Assembly: GCA_963753185.1 (NCBI GenBank)
Contig: CAVWBO010000007.1
Span: 620,001-684,000, forward strand
DNA length: 64,000 nucleotides
Source of the DNA: SZUA-442 sp963753185
GTDB lineage: Bacteria; Actinomycetota; Acidimicrobiia; Spongiisociales; UBA5794
Direction: 5' to 3'
Shown here: positions 7,239 to 16,170 of the stretch, piece by piece
How positions within the stretch are numbered: the stretch's first letter is position 1
How the letters are laid out: every line of letters starts with the position of its first letter
The notes under the pieces: generated by a model
Database searches by the model: none
Seen by the model: the letters and a program-made list of their open reading frames with translations, nothing else
What the model was told of the DNA's origin: nothing
Made by a program: the position numbers and the translations under genes

Positions 7239-8480
7239 TCAGACGGGTGCGGTTCTCGCCTTGACGAGGTCGAAGGTACTGAGTGTGCCTTTGCCTTTGA
7301 CTTCGATGCTGCCTAGCGATTCGAAGTCGTAGTCGTTCTTCAGGCGGTCGTAGACCTCCTGACTGACCTGTATTGCGCCCGTCTTGGCTGTTGATTCCAT
7401 ACGGGAGGCCGTGTTGACCGTGTCGCCCCACAGGTCATAGCTGAACTTGCGTTTCCCGATGACACCGGCGACCACTGGGCCCGTGTGGATGCCGAATCTC
7501 ATTCGCACCTGTCCAGCATTCGGGAAGCGATGGTTGGTGAGCTCGCCACGCATTCGCAACGCAGCATCAGCCGCTGCGGCTGCGTCGTCTGCGCTGGTCG
7601 GAGTCAGTCCTGCAACAGCGAAGTAGCTGTCTCCTACCGTTTTGATCTTCTCAAGACCGTGGGCGGCCACGATCTCGTCGAAGGCTGAGAACAGGCGGTC
7701 GAGCGTGATTACCAGGTCGTCAGCCGACAGAGCTTCGGCAATTGCGGTTGAACCCACGACGTCAGCGAATAGGACGGTGACCTCGGCCTTCCGGTCAGCG
7801 ATCGGGTACTCACCCGCCTTGAGCCTGACCGCAATGTCCGTCGGAAGGATGTTGAGCAACAGTCGCTCCGACTGATCATTGGCCTCGACCAACTCCTCCT
7901 CTGCCGTGTCGGCAAGGCGTCGTTGGTACCAAACGACCGAAACAACGAAGACGACCACCCCGGCGAAGCTCACCACGATGAGCAGATCGGCTACCCAGCT
8001 CTCGGCCACAGAGGGTGCTGCTGGTGGGTCTATGACTACCAGCAGCGTGAAGACGATGACGGTCAGGATCACCACGGACCAGCGCAACACCCTCCCCCCG
8101 ACATCGGTTACCAGAACAGCGAAGACAGCGACGGCGACCAAGAAGACAGCTGTGCCAGTTCCGAATCCGACAGTGATGTTGACGGCCGAAATGACCAGGA
8201 TGCCGGTTCCGAGCAACAGGCCTGCTGCGCTCTCACGATGCCCTGCTTGATTGAGAACCGGAACGAACCCATAGCCAGCGACGTAGACCGCCGATAACAC
8301 GGCATAGGCCCAGACCGGGAAGTCCTCAGGCCTCGCCGGGAAGAACACCACAGCAAACACCGCTGTGGATACAAACGCAAAGACTGCCACCGTGTTGATG
8401 GTCCTGATCCGGCGCTGCTCAGACCGGGACTGCCCATCAGCAATTCCGAACTCGGTAAACCGGCCAAGCGTTGCGCTCAC
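7239..8480 (-). CDS. Membrane class III adenylate cyclase
   Basis: 413 aa with the same plan as the 5890-7143 gene: six hydrophobic segments in the first ~190 residues, a linker (RLADTAEEELVEANDQSERLLLNILP) and a CYCc domain. Motifs VLFADVVGST, LEKIKTVGDSYFAV, GVIGKRKFSYDLWGDTVN and TASRMES supply both metal Asp, the adenine-selecting Lys/Asp pair and the Asn/Arg pair, so it should be an active adenylate cyclase. It is a clear paralogue of the neighbour in the next module, with much greater divergence in the membrane half. Single gene between sites E and F. Confidence 0.9.
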   Translation of the reverse strand: MSATLGRFTEFGIADGQSRSEQRRIRTINTVAVFAFVSTAVFAVVFFPARPEDFPVWAYAVLSAVYVAGYGFVPVLNQAGHRESAAGLLLGTGILVISAVNITVGFGTGTAVFLVAVAVFAVLVTDVGGRVLRWSVVILTVIVFTLLVVIDPPAAPSVAESWVADLLIVVSFAGVVVFVVSVVWYQRRLADTAEEELVEANDQSERLLLNILPTDIAVRLKAGEYPIADRKAEVTVLFADVVGSTAIAEALSADDLVITLDRLFSAFDEIVAAHGLEKIKTVGDSYFAVAGLTPTSADDAAAAADAALRMRGELTNHRFPNAGQVRMRFGIHTGPVVAGVIGKRKFSYDLWGDTVNTASRMESTAKTGAIQVSQEVYDRLKNDYDFESLGSIEVKGKGTLSTFDLVKARTAPV

Positions 8481-8517
8481 CGAGCGAGACTACCCCACGA
8501 CATGTCTCCGGCCCGCC

Positions 8518-8526
8518 CATATCGGC
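8518..8526 (+). repeat. Module site F, left half (interrupted by IS30 copy 2)
   Basis: CATATCGGC here and GGCACATATG at 9738-9747 rejoin, after removing one GGC, to the exact consensus CATATCGGCACATATG. The repeated GGC is the 3-bp target duplication of IS30 copy 2. Confidence 0.85.
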
Positions 8527-9737
8527 GGTGGTTTCAGGGGGTCATTGCAACGCTTCGGCGAGTTTGTCTGATGGTGTCATCCAGTTGAGGGTTTGTCGAG
8601 GGCGGGTGTTGAGGCTGTGGGCGGCGTCGTCGAGCTGATCTTGGGTGACCAGGGATAGGTCGGTGCCTTTGGGGAAGTACTGGCGGAGGAGTCCGTTGGT
8701 GTTCTCGTTTGATCCTCGTTGCCACGGCGAGCGTGGATCACAGAAGTAGATCTGGATTCCGGTGTCGATCGTGAACTTGGCATGTTGGGACATCTCTTTG
8801 CCCTGATCCCACGTCACCGTCTGGACGAGCTGTTGCGGGAGCCGTTCGATTGTTGCTTGGAGTGCAACCCTGACACCTTCAGCGGTGTTGCCGTGGGGTG
8901 CTTTGAACAGCATCACGAACCGTGATTGGCGTTCGACCAGCGTCCCGATCGCGGATTTGCCCTTACCCATGATCAGGTCGCCTTCCCATTGCCCTGGCAC
9001 GGCACGGTCCTCGATCTCAGCTGGCCGTTCTGAGATCATCACCATGTCCCGGATCCTGCCCTTGTGGGAGGCTGCCCGGCCCTGGGGGCGGCGGATGGCG
9101 CGCCCGGTACGCAGACACCGCCACAGCTCCTTGCGTAGAGCGCCCCTGCCCTGAACGAACAGCGACTGATAGATCGTCTTGTGTGACACCCGCATCTCCT
9201 CATCGTCAGCGTATGCCACCGCCAGCCACCGAGAGATCTGGACCGGTGACCACCACAACTCGAGCTTGGCTTCGACCACGACCCGCAACCGGGGACACGT
9301 CTCGAGCTTCATCGGTTTGGGCCGTCTCGCCCGATGCCTCGAAGCGGTGTGGGCCACGGTCGCCCGATACCGCTTCTTGCCACCGTTGTTCGTGACCTCG
9401 CGAGACACCGTCGAGGGTGACCGACCGATCCGACACGCGATACCGCGAAGCGACACACCCTCAGCCAACCCTCGGGAGATCTCCTCACGCTCAACCAACA
9501 ACAGCCGCACCGGACTCCACTCGCCAGGAGCCACCGGGCGTTTCCAGCCGGCGTCCACCACATGAGTCCGCACCGTTGACGGAGCCCGACCCAGCGAACG
9601 ACTTATCGCCCGGAACGACTCCCCAGCCTCATACCGATCCCACAGTTCCTCCCGCTCAGCATCCGACATCCGCTCCACAACACACCTCCATCGAGACAAC
9701 TCTCGTCGAGGGTGTTGCAACGATCACCTGAAACCAA
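8527..9737 (-). mobile_element. IS30-family insertion sequence, copy 2 (1211 bp)
   Basis: Same length, ends and orientation as copy 1. Flanked by GGC on both sides (8524-8526 and 9738-9740). It splits a module site at the same internal position as copy 1 does. The two copies have separate target duplications, so they arrived independently rather than as one composite transposon. Confidence 0.92.
8542..9678 (-). CDS. IS30-family transposase
   Basis: Near-identical to the transposase at 2146-3282: same start context (GTG after GGAGG), same HTH segments, same DDE residues (WEGDLIMG, TWDQGKEM, RGSNENTNG). Changes seen relative to copy 1 are RSLG for RLLG, RLLLVE for RLSLVE, SHKTIY for SHETIY and QQLVQ for QQFVQ. 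None touches the catalytic triad. Apparently intact. Confidence 0.95.
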   Translation of the reverse strand: MERMSDAEREELWDRYEAGESFRAISRSLGRAPSTVRTHVVDAGWKRPVAPGEWSPVRLLLVEREEISRGLAEGVSLRGIACRIGRSPSTVSREVTNNGGKKRYRATVAHTASRHRARRPKPMKLETCPRLRVVVEAKLELWWSPVQISRWLAVAYADDEEMRVSHKTIYQSLFVQGRGALRKELWRCLRTGRAIRRPQGRAASHKGRIRDMVMISERPAEIEDRAVPGQWEGDLIMGKGKSAIGTLVERQSRFVMLFKAPHGNTAEGVRVALQATIERLPQQLVQTVTWDQGKEMSQHAKFTIDTGIQIYFCDPRSPWQRGSNENTNGLLRQYFPKGTDLSLVTQDQLDDAAHSLNTRPRQTLNWMTPSDKLAEALQ

Positions 9738-9959
9738 GGCACATATGCGTGCAGCAGTGTTGCCAACTGTGTGCTCGTGTCGTCGGTGGCAGGAGGGTGA
9801 CGGCGGTTCTCCCTTCGTGTGTCGGGACGTTGGTGCGTGCGAGGATTGCATCTCGCGTGAGTCGATTCGGTCGTGTTGTTCGACGGACGCGGTCTCGCAG
9901 AGTCTTGTGGTAAATCTTCGACCGTTGTGGCTCTTATTAGTGAGACAGTGAGGTCCACA

Positions 9960-10415
9960 ATGCTCGATATCACGACATCATTCGAGGACTTCTGCACGGA
10001 CGTGCAGCCGCGATTGCGTCACGCCTTCGCAGCCCGATATGGGTACGCGGATGGAGCGGATGCAACAGCAGAGGCCTTGGCATTCGCGTGGGAGCATTGG
10101 GACGAGATTCGGATGATGCCGAATGCCGCTGGGTATCTCTATCGCGTCGGCCGATCGAGGACTCGGCGAATTCGTCGGGCCACCCCAGTTCTCGTCGAGG
10201 TCCCGTATGACGGTCTTCCTGACGTGGAGCCGGGCCTCCCCGGAGCGCTGGCCTCACTGAGCGAGCATCAACGGGTGGCGGTGACCCTTGTCGTTGGATT
10301 CGGGTGGAAGCTCCGAGAGGTCGCCGAACTCCTCGAGGTTTCGGTATCAACGGTGCAGAACCATGTCGATCGTGGCATGGCGAAGCTGCGAACCAGGATC
10401 GGAGGGGCATCGTGA
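9960..10415 (+). CDS. ECF-like RNA polymerase sigma factor
   Basis: 151 aa from the ATG at 9960. The N-terminal half (TSFEDFCTDVQPRLRHAFAARYG..ADATAEALAFAWEHWDEI) fits a shortened sigma region 2. The C terminus (LSEHQRVAVTLVVGFGWKLREVAELLEVSVSTVQNHVDRGMAKLR) is a good region 4 helix-turn-helix. It directs polymerase to a specific promoter set. It overlaps the next gene by 4 bp (GTGA), so the two are co-translated. Such pairs usually hold the sigma factor and its membrane partner. Confidence 0.75.
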   Translation: MLDITTSFEDFCTDVQPRLRHAFAARYGYADGADATAEALAFAWEHWDEIRMMPNAAGYLYRVGRSRTRRIRRATPVLVEVPYDGLPDVEPGLPGALASLSEHQRVAVTLVVGFGWKLREVAELLEVSVSTVQNHVDRGMAKLRTRIGGAS

Positions 10416-11611
10416 AGACGATCGAGGACCAGATCCGCAGCTACGCAGAGTATGCAGACGATCGCCTTCCATGGGTCGATCCGATCGACGTCATGGCCAC
10501 GAGCGCGGTTCGCACCGTCCCTTCGACTTCGGTCCGCATTCACGAGCGACCAAAAGTGTGGGTTGCGTTTGTCGCTGCGGCCCTCGTTGCCTTCATCGTC
10601 GGGGGTCTCGCGCTTCTCTCGGCCCATACCGCTGGCGAGCCTCCTTCGGACACGATTGTCACGACCACAATGCCTTCCTCGGTGGAGGCCATGTTGCCTG
10701 TCTCGATCTCGGATCCGAACCCGTCGCCTGCCTTGATCACCTCACATCCACTCCCCGAGGGCGCGATCGTCGCCTTCACGGTGGACAAGCAGTTCGGGTC
10801 GAAGCTGATCGTGACCGACGGCGAGGAGTTCCGTGCTGTCACAACCGGTAGAGGCGTCGGTCGTCCAACCCTGAGCCAGGATGGAAGGCTTCTGGCCTAC
10901 ACGGGAGTTCCGTATGGCGGAGATACCTTCACGGTCGTGGATCTCACGACTGGTGTCACCCTTTACGAGGAGACGGTCATGGTCGATGGCGCCAGCGGCC
11001 ACACGGGCGATCTGCAGTGGAGCGCTGACGGGCGGCGACTCGCCCAGGTTGTTCAGGACGAGGCGACGTATATCGTCAGGGAGGTTCGCGTCTGGGAACA
11101 TGACCGAGACAGTTTGACCCTGATCGCCGTGCTCAACGCGCTACCTGGCGGATTCATCGGCATGACTCCGGACGGATCAGAGATCGTTTCCGAGTCAGAC
11201 GGCTTCATGGCCCGCTACGACATCGACAATGAGTCGTGGTCCATGACGGAAATCGCGGCCAGACCGGAGGGGGGTCTCGGAGGCGAGGCAGATCCGTTGA
11301 ACTGGTTGGGTTCCACGTCGTACCGATGGTCGCTTGATGGCACATCGCTGGCTTGGCTCGGCTTGGGGACAGACAACGTCGAGCTCATTGCCCGGCTAGA
11401 TCTCTCAACGGCCGAGTGGCAAACCCCGACGATCCTCGAAAGAGTTGGTTTGCCGCTGCTGGGCTGGTACCAGGGTGAACCGATCGTTCACCGATTCGTG
11501 TCCGGCGACCGATCCGAGATCGTCTCCGTAGCCGCGAACGGTGAACTCAGGACCGTCACGACGCTCGATGGTATTGAAGCGATTGGCGTTGCCCAGGGCC
11601 GGACACCTTGA
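10412..11611 (+). CDS. Single-pass membrane protein with beta-propeller-like exterior, putative sigma partner
   Basis: 399 aa from the GTG at 10412. Residues 1-45 are cytoplasmic and charged. One TM helix (VWVAFVAAALVAFIVGGLALLSA) is followed by an extracytoplasmic region with repeated blade-like segments (PTLSQDGRLLAYTG, GDLQWSADGRRLAQVV, GMTPDGSEIVSES, RWSLDGTSLAWLG) like PD40/TolB repeats. No zinc-binding anti-sigma motif is visible. The coupling to a sigma factor suggests it senses an external signal and holds or frees the sigma factor; this is inference. Confidence 0.65.
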   Translation: MKTIEDQIRSYAEYADDRLPWVDPIDVMATSAVRTVPSTSVRIHERPKVWVAFVAAALVAFIVGGLALLSAHTAGEPPSDTIVTTTMPSSVEAMLPVSISDPNPSPALITSHPLPEGAIVAFTVDKQFGSKLIVTDGEEFRAVTTGRGVGRPTLSQDGRLLAYTGVPYGGDTFTVVDLTTGVTLYEETVMVDGASGHTGDLQWSADGRRLAQVVQDEATYIVREVRVWEHDRDSLTLIAVLNALPGGFIGMTPDGSEIVSESDGFMARYDIDNESWSMTEIAARPEGGLGGEADPLNWLGSTSYRWSLDGTSLAWLGLGTDNVELIARLDLSTAEWQTPTILERVGLPLLGWYQGEPIVHRFVSGDRSEIVSVAANGELRTVTTLDGIEAIGVAQGRTP

Positions 11612-11773
11612 CACATCACGGTCACCATCCATCCCGAGGAGCTGAGCACATGCGGAAGTACGTCACCCTGTGATTGTGTTTCTCGTGGGATCGAACAGAA
11701 CGCTTCTACGTCAAGGGACGTGACCGGCGAGTACCACCGATCTCATCGCCTCGGGGCTGACTCCCCAGCCGCA

Positions 11774-11789
11774 CATATCGGCACATATG
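11774..11789 (+). repeat. Module site G
   Basis: Exact consensus CATATCGGCACATATG, between convergent genes. Confidence 0.8.
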
Positions 11790-11853
11790 GGGTCACGCAT
11801 ACTGACGGACATGGGCTGCTTGACGAGGTCGATGTGGCTGGCGGTATCGTCCG

Positions 11854-12312
11854 CTAGTGATCCTCAGCGCCGAGTGGGATACGTGGGTCGTCATCGCTGA
11901 TCCGGCGAATCGCAGCGTGGGTCCACCCGCTCCCGCGAGGCGATGCGAAGCTAGTTGGCCGGCCTTGACCCTCGCTGGCCTTGCAGACCTCGAACACGTC
12001 CCCGCTGAACCGGTAGACCGCGAGCTCGCGCCCCGTCTGCGTGTGTGCCCCGGCGAGCTCCTGCACGTTGGTGAACCCGTCCGGATCGACGGTGAACTCG
12101 ACGTGGCGGCCAGCACCGATGCGTTCGCCGTCCCTGAGCACCGTGAAGTTCCCCGCAGCGTCGATGTGTTCGAAAATGCCAGTGACGTCTGTGTGCTCTC
12201 CATCTCTGATGTGGAAGACAACCTCCCACCAACCCACGAAGAAGTCGGGCTGCCTCGCTGGAGTGTCGGGTTCGGAGTTGTGTGGGATCTCCGCCACGAG
12301 CGATTGTCCCAC
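11854..12312 (-). CDS. Small hypothetical protein, beta-rich
   Basis: About 152 aa from the GTG at 12312, which sits just inside site H; a longer frame runs through the site to 12402 and is less likely. Visible features are FFVGWWEVVFHIRDGEHTDVTGIFEHIDAAGNFTVLRDGERIG and a repeat-like alternation of short strands, resembling small lipocalin-type beta barrels. No signal peptide from this start. Family not recognised. Single gene between sites G and H. Confidence 0.5.
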   Translation of the reverse strand: MGQSLVAEIPHNSEPDTPARQPDFFVGWWEVVFHIRDGEHTDVTGIFEHIDAAGNFTVLRDGERIGAGRHVEFTVDPDGFTNVQELAGAHTQTGRELAVYRFSGDVFEVCKASEGQGRPTSFASPRGSGWTHAAIRRISDDDPRIPLGAEDH

Positions 12313-12328
12313 GCTCAACCCAGTGGCG

Positions 12329-12344
12329 CATATCGGCACATGTG
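12329..12344 (+). repeat. Module site H
   Basis: CATATCGGCACATGTG, one change in the right arm. It is followed by GAGTGCACGCG, the same sequence that follows site L; the duplicated F420-protein modules both start here. Confidence 0.8.
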
Positions 12345-12472
12345 AGTGCACGCGTCTTGTCAGAGATGTGGTGCGCCGAGTGAAGGTCCTTCGCGGCGCC
12401 AAGACGCGGAGGCGATGGCCCGCACCCGTCGCCTGTTGGCTAGGGTGCCGGTCGGCTCAAGAAGGAGATCCA

Positions 12473-12902
12473 TTGCCCGAGATTCCCGAGACCCACCACG
12501 ACCTCTTGCATGCTCCGTACGCCACCTTGGCCACGGTTGGTGCCAGCGGTCGACCGCCGTTGTCGACGGTGTGGTTCCTCGCGTCTGCCGACGGCACCGT
12601 GCAGTTGTCGGTCAACGCCACACGGCAGAAGGCAAAAGAACATGGTCGCCAACCCTAAGGTCGCGATGCATATTCAGGATCCACTGGATTGGGCGCGCTA
12701 TCTCGAGTTGCGTGGTGATGCCACAGTCGAACCAGACGACGACTAGGTCTTTGCTGATCAACTTGGTGCCAAATACGGCAACGACTTGCGCGACAGGGAC
12801 TGTCCGGGTGAACGCCGCACAGTCGTCACGGTCAACCTGACCCGAGTGCGGGCGGTCAACATGCGCCAGTCCGGTGCCGTCGGGTCAAGGGTGAAGCACT
12901 AA
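12473..12902 (+). pseudogene. Decayed PPOX-class F420-dependent oxidoreductase copy
   Basis: Aligns along its whole length with the intact gene at 17079-17507. Three lesions are visible: the start ATG is TTG; an extra A in CAAAAGAACATGG near 12645 shifts the frame; and a TAC codon is TAG at 12744-12746. The upstream region, including the AGAAGGAGA ribosome-binding site, is still recognisable and conserved with the intact module back to the palindromic site. No functional product is expected. Confidence 0.85.
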
Positions 12903-12948
12903 CGGCCATCGACAGCAGCAGTGGGCATCGGGCCTCTCCGAGGTCGAA

Positions 12949-12964
12949 CATGTCGGCACATATG
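12949..12964 (+). repeat. Module site I
   Basis: CATGTCGGCACATATG, one change in the left arm. It follows the decayed F420 gene and precedes a convergent gene end. Confidence 0.8.
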
Positions 12965-13160
12965 TGCTCTCCGCGAGTCGTGCCTGTTGCCGGTCATGTC
13001 GCGGCGGAGATCTTCCGTCATGCAAAAGGGGAGCACGCAGGTCTCCTGAGACGACTGAGCCGCCAAGCCAGCACTCTCTCGAGCTTTGGCACATTCGTGT
13101 TCCCGACGACGCACTGCCGATTGCAGGACGCGCGCGTCAATGAGTGGCCTGCAGGGGCGA

Positions 13161-14201
13161 TCAGCCAGGGAACTTCGCGAGGATCGCCGCCGTCGCGTCG
13201 ACGACGATGTTGGGTTGATCCTCTTGGATCATGTGGGAACTCTCCACCGAGATCCTTTGAACGGTTGTTCCGAGCGCGTAGGCGTCTTGGCCGGCGAGCC
13301 AACCTGCATCCCATGACTTCCTGGGTCCGTCGGGAAGACCGGACCAGTCCTCGGGAGTGCCGGTAGCAGTCAGTATCACCACCGGTGTACTTCCAACGGT
13401 GGTTGCCAGGAGTTGCAGCGCTTCACGTACCTGTTGTTCGCTCGTTTTGACGTCGAGGTCCTCGTCGTTGGACGTTGGATCGTCTTCGTAATCCATGACC
13501 TTGGCGAGGACGTCCTCCACGTCGTTTGCCTCTGTCCCGCTCATCGCGGTGAGGGCGGCGATCCAGTCCTGGCTGACATCCGGCCCACGGGGGTCAACGA
13601 ACACCATGCCGGCAACCATGCCAGGATGCAGCGTTGCGTAGATAACCGTCGTCCACGGACCGAGCGAGTGGCTGACGAAGATGTACGGTCCCGGCACACC
13701 GGCGGTCGAGAGCAGCGCAGTGAGATCTTCAGCCTGGTCACGCGCCGTGTGGGGTGTCCGCGCCGGAGGGTCGCTCTGCCCGACACCCGCGCGGTCATAG
13801 ACGCACGCCAGTGTCGAACCCGAAAGCGTCCGCTGGACGTCCCGCCACGAACTCGCGGAACCGCCGAGTCCGCTTTCGAACACAACAGCTGGAACGTCTG
13901 GATGTGCCACACCTTGGCAATTCAAGAACAGTCGACGCCCTCCAATGTCCACCTTGCCGAAGAAGGTCGGCTCCGACGTTGAGAGAGTTGTCGAGGCCTC
14001 GGTGGACGATGTCGCTGCGGTCGTTGTCGTGGTTTGAGCCGTCGTGGAGGCCGAGGCAACCGTGGTTATCCCGCCATCAGTCGTAGTTGTGGTGGAGGCA
14101 GTTGACGATCCGTCCGTAGATGAACAGCCGGACGCGATGAGTGCCATGCCGGAGACCGCGAGCGCGGCGAACCGGAGCATCCCGTGAGTGGGGGTTGACA
14201 T
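13161..14201 (-). CDS. Alpha/beta-hydrolase lipoprotein
   Basis: 346 aa. A signal peptide ends in the lipobox LIASGC (Cys ~26). A long Ser/Thr linker follows (to residue ~78), then an alpha/beta-hydrolase domain with the oxyanion strand VVFESGLGGSASSW, DRAGVGQSD, the nucleophile elbow SHSLG and a C-terminal catalytic His in VESSHMIQ. It is anchored to the outer face of the membrane by a lipid. The substrate is unknown; the fold covers esterases, lipases and haloalkane-type enzymes. Only gene between sites I and J. Confidence 0.8.
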   Translation of the reverse strand: MSTPTHGMLRFAALAVSGMALIASGCSSTDGSSTASTTTTTDGGITTVASASTTAQTTTTTAATSSTEASTTLSTSEPTFFGKVDIGGRRLFLNCQGVAHPDVPAVVFESGLGGSASSWRDVQRTLSGSTLACVYDRAGVGQSDPPARTPHTARDQAEDLTALLSTAGVPGPYIFVSHSLGPWTTVIYATLHPGMVAGMVFVDPRGPDVSQDWIAALTAMSGTEANDVEDVLAKVMDYEDDPTSNDEDLDVKTSEQQVREALQLLATTVGSTPVVILTATGTPEDWSGLPDGPRKSWDAGWLAGQDAYALGTTVQRISVESSHMIQEDQPNIVVDATAAILAKFPG

Positions 14202-14340
14202 GAGCCGATTGTCCTTAGGGGGTTGAAGTCGACATGACTCCGAATCGCGTCAATCTACTCCCGGCAACTCGCTCATGTCGACCACTTTCACCCCACCGCT
14301 AGCTACGTCGGCGCTCATTGATTTCGGTCTCTATCGCGCA

Positions 14341-14356
14341 CATATCGGCACATATG
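14341..14356 (+). repeat. Module site J
   Basis: Exact consensus CATATCGGCACATATG, between two genes that both read on the minus strand. Confidence 0.8.
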
Positions 14357-14375
14357 CGGAGATGCCGTCGCCGGT

Positions 14376-14918
14376 CTAGGAGTCAGGGTCGTGGCGGGTC
14401 AGTCCAAAGGTGAGGCCATTGCGTCGTTGGCCGCATGGGTCCTCGATTAGGTCGATATCGGCAGTGATCTCGTCCGGGAACTGGACCGTGTAGCTGCCTG
14501 TCTCATCAGGGCAGTAGTTCGAGTCCGCAACGCCGGTCATCACGAGGGTGAGCCCGTCAAAGGTGTAGGTGCCTGAATCGAACGGGTCGTCACCCAGATC
14601 GACGTACAGGGCGTATGACCCGTCTTCTTCGAAGGTAAGGACGTCTCCGCCTCGCACGTCCCACGAACCGAGAAGTTCTTCGGGATCGGCAGGAACGAGG
14701 GTTGTCGTCGTGGTACTCGTTGAAGTGGAGGATGTGGTCGAAGAGGGTGCGACGGTTGTAGTCGGGGCCTGAGTCGTTGTCGTGCTGCTGGTCGTGCTCT
14801 CGGTCGGCGGTTCGTTGCCCGTGTCGTCCGATGAGGAGCATGCGGCAACGAAGAGGACACTGGCCAGCGCAGCCGCTGCCCACTTCGCCCCGACCCTGGA
14901 TCGATGGTTGATACGCAT
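14376..14918 (-). CDS. Hypothetical lipoprotein with Thr-rich linker
   Basis: 180 aa from the ATG at 14918. The signal peptide ends in VLFVAAC (lipobox), then comes a Ser/Thr-only linker of ~45 residues, then a C-terminal domain LLGSWDVRGGDVLTFEEDGSYALYVDL...FDSGTYTFDGLTLVMTG of the lipocalin-like type used by many small secreted actinobacterial proteins. It has two Cys (NYCPDE and DPCGQ) that could pair. Function unknown. Single gene between sites J and K. Confidence 0.7.
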   Translation of the reverse strand: MRINHRSRVGAKWAAAALASVLFVAACSSSDDTGNEPPTESTTSSTTTTQAPTTTVAPSSTTSSTSTSTTTTTLVPADPEELLGSWDVRGGDVLTFEEDGSYALYVDLGDDPFDSGTYTFDGLTLVMTGVADSNYCPDETGSYTVQFPDEITADIDLIEDPCGQRRNGLTFGLTRHDPDS

Positions 14919-14965
14919 GGGTGACAACCCTAGACGGCGGCGGACACCACGACGCAAAGGGCACA

Positions 14966-14994
14966 CATATCGGCCTTGGCTTCAAGTGATCGTT
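14966..14994 (+). repeat. Half module site K joined to a decayed IS30 end
   Basis: CATATCGGC (14966-14974) is followed directly by CTTGGCTTCAAGTGATCGTT, which matches the reverse complement of the IS30 right end (CTTGGTTTCAGGTGATCGTT) at 18 of 20 positions. The other half-site and the rest of the element are gone. The junction falls at the same point in the palindrome as in the two intact insertions. Confidence 0.7.
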
Positions 14995-15043
14995 CCGTTT
15001 CCTCGCCATGTTGCACTTCGAGCGTCGGCGGTAGAATCGGCCG

Positions 15044-15754
15044 ATGATCAGAATTGTGATCCTTGGTTTGATCGCTGCTGCGGTCTTCACTGTTGGGAGC
15101 TGTGCATCTGATCAGCCCGTGACTTCATTTGACTTCGAGGCTGGTTCACAAGGGTGGATCGCAGGCTTCGCCGACTACCCGGAAGATGGTGATCCGGCTT
15201 TGTTCGAACTCGATTCTTCGTGGGAGCCGCTGCCGAGCGATCTCGAGGGGAATGCTCTCTTCATCCAAGGCCATAATCGCAGTGACGACTTGTTCATGTA
15301 TTGGAAGGCCCCGATCCATGGCCTCGAACCTGACACGACCTACTCCGTCGAAATCGTTGTCGAGCTCGCCACGGCCGTTCCGGGGGGTCTTATGGGAATC
15401 GGGGGATCCCCGGGCGAGAGCGTATGGATCAAGACGGGAGCGTCCACCATCGAGCCGATGGCGGAGACTGACAATCAGGGCTGGCTGCGCATGAATGTGG
15501 ACATCGGCAGCCAATCGGAGAGTGGCGATGACGCCGTCGTGGTCGGAACCATCGCAAATCCCAACCTCGAACCGGGGACGGTCGATGGCTCTCAGTATGC
15601 CCTCATGACCCTCGATGGATCGGGCCTTGGACTCACCGGACGCACCGATGACAGCGGCACGCTCTGGGTGTTCGTTGGGTCTGACTCCGGATTCGAGGGG
15701 CTGACAGCCCTCTATTACGCGAGCATCGATATCCACGTCGACATCGAGCCGTAA
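15044..15754 (+). CDS. Hypothetical lipoprotein, jelly-roll-like
   Basis: 236 aa. A short signal peptide (MIRIVILGLIAAAVFTVGSC) ends in a lipobox with Cys20. The mature protein begins TSFDFEAGSQGWIAGFADYPED, a pattern seen in carbohydrate-binding-like beta-sandwich domains, and continues with DTTYSVEIVVELAT and GQ/TLWVFVGSDSGFEGLTALYYASIDIHV. It has no catalytic signature. It follows the half-site K and decayed IS30 end. Confidence 0.65.
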   Translation: MIRIVILGLIAAAVFTVGSCASDQPVTSFDFEAGSQGWIAGFADYPEDGDPALFELDSSWEPLPSDLEGNALFIQGHNRSDDLFMYWKAPIHGLEPDTTYSVEIVVELATAVPGGLMGIGGSPGESVWIKTGASTIEPMAETDNQGWLRMNVDIGSQSESGDDAVVVGTIANPNLEPGTVDGSQYALMTLDGSGLGLTGRTDDSGTLWVFVGSDSGFEGLTALYYASIDIHVDIEP

Positions 15755-15794
15755 CCGGTGCCCCAGAATGGGAGAGCTTGCGGCGCCTTGGCCT

Positions 15795-16170
15795 TCAGTT
15801 GGCCATGGTGAGCGCGGAATCGCTGTGGCTTCTATGTCCAAACGAGGATGGCCTTGCCGCAGTCGCCCGATCGCTCTGCACGATCCCGGTGCTTGTCGTG
15901 GGCGATTCAGACGAGATCCACGTTACGAGTTGGGTGCCGGCGCGGCGACGGTGAGTCAACTCTGCTCCCCACGACCCCGTCCCCTCAACCCCGACCTTGT
16001 CGAGCTCCCCGTGGGACACGAGCCAACCAAGAAGGGCGGGCTTCGTAACCGGTGTCGTCTGCGGGGAACGACTCAGTCCCCACCACCCCACCGTTGTGAT
16101 CGATCGCTGCCACAACGTGCTGGTCGGCGTGGGTATCCACACCACCAGTGATCATCCGTTCCATCGACAT
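15795..16170 (-). pseudogene. IS110-family transposase fragment
   Basis: The N terminus MITGGVDTHADQHVVAAIDHNGGVVGTESFPADDTGYEA, from the start at 16170, is the DEDD-type RuvC-like start of IS110 transposases. After a frameshift near 16000 the match continues in another frame with LVSHGELDKVGVEGTGSWGAEL, the second conserved block, and then fades. Only the first ~110 residues of a ~400-aa enzyme remain. Lesions plus truncation make it inactive. Confidence 0.8.

Noticed and set aside
3342..8526. Composite transposon made of two IS30 copies flanking six genes
   Set aside because: Each IS copy has its own different target duplication (GCC and GGC), showing two separate insertions into two module sites.
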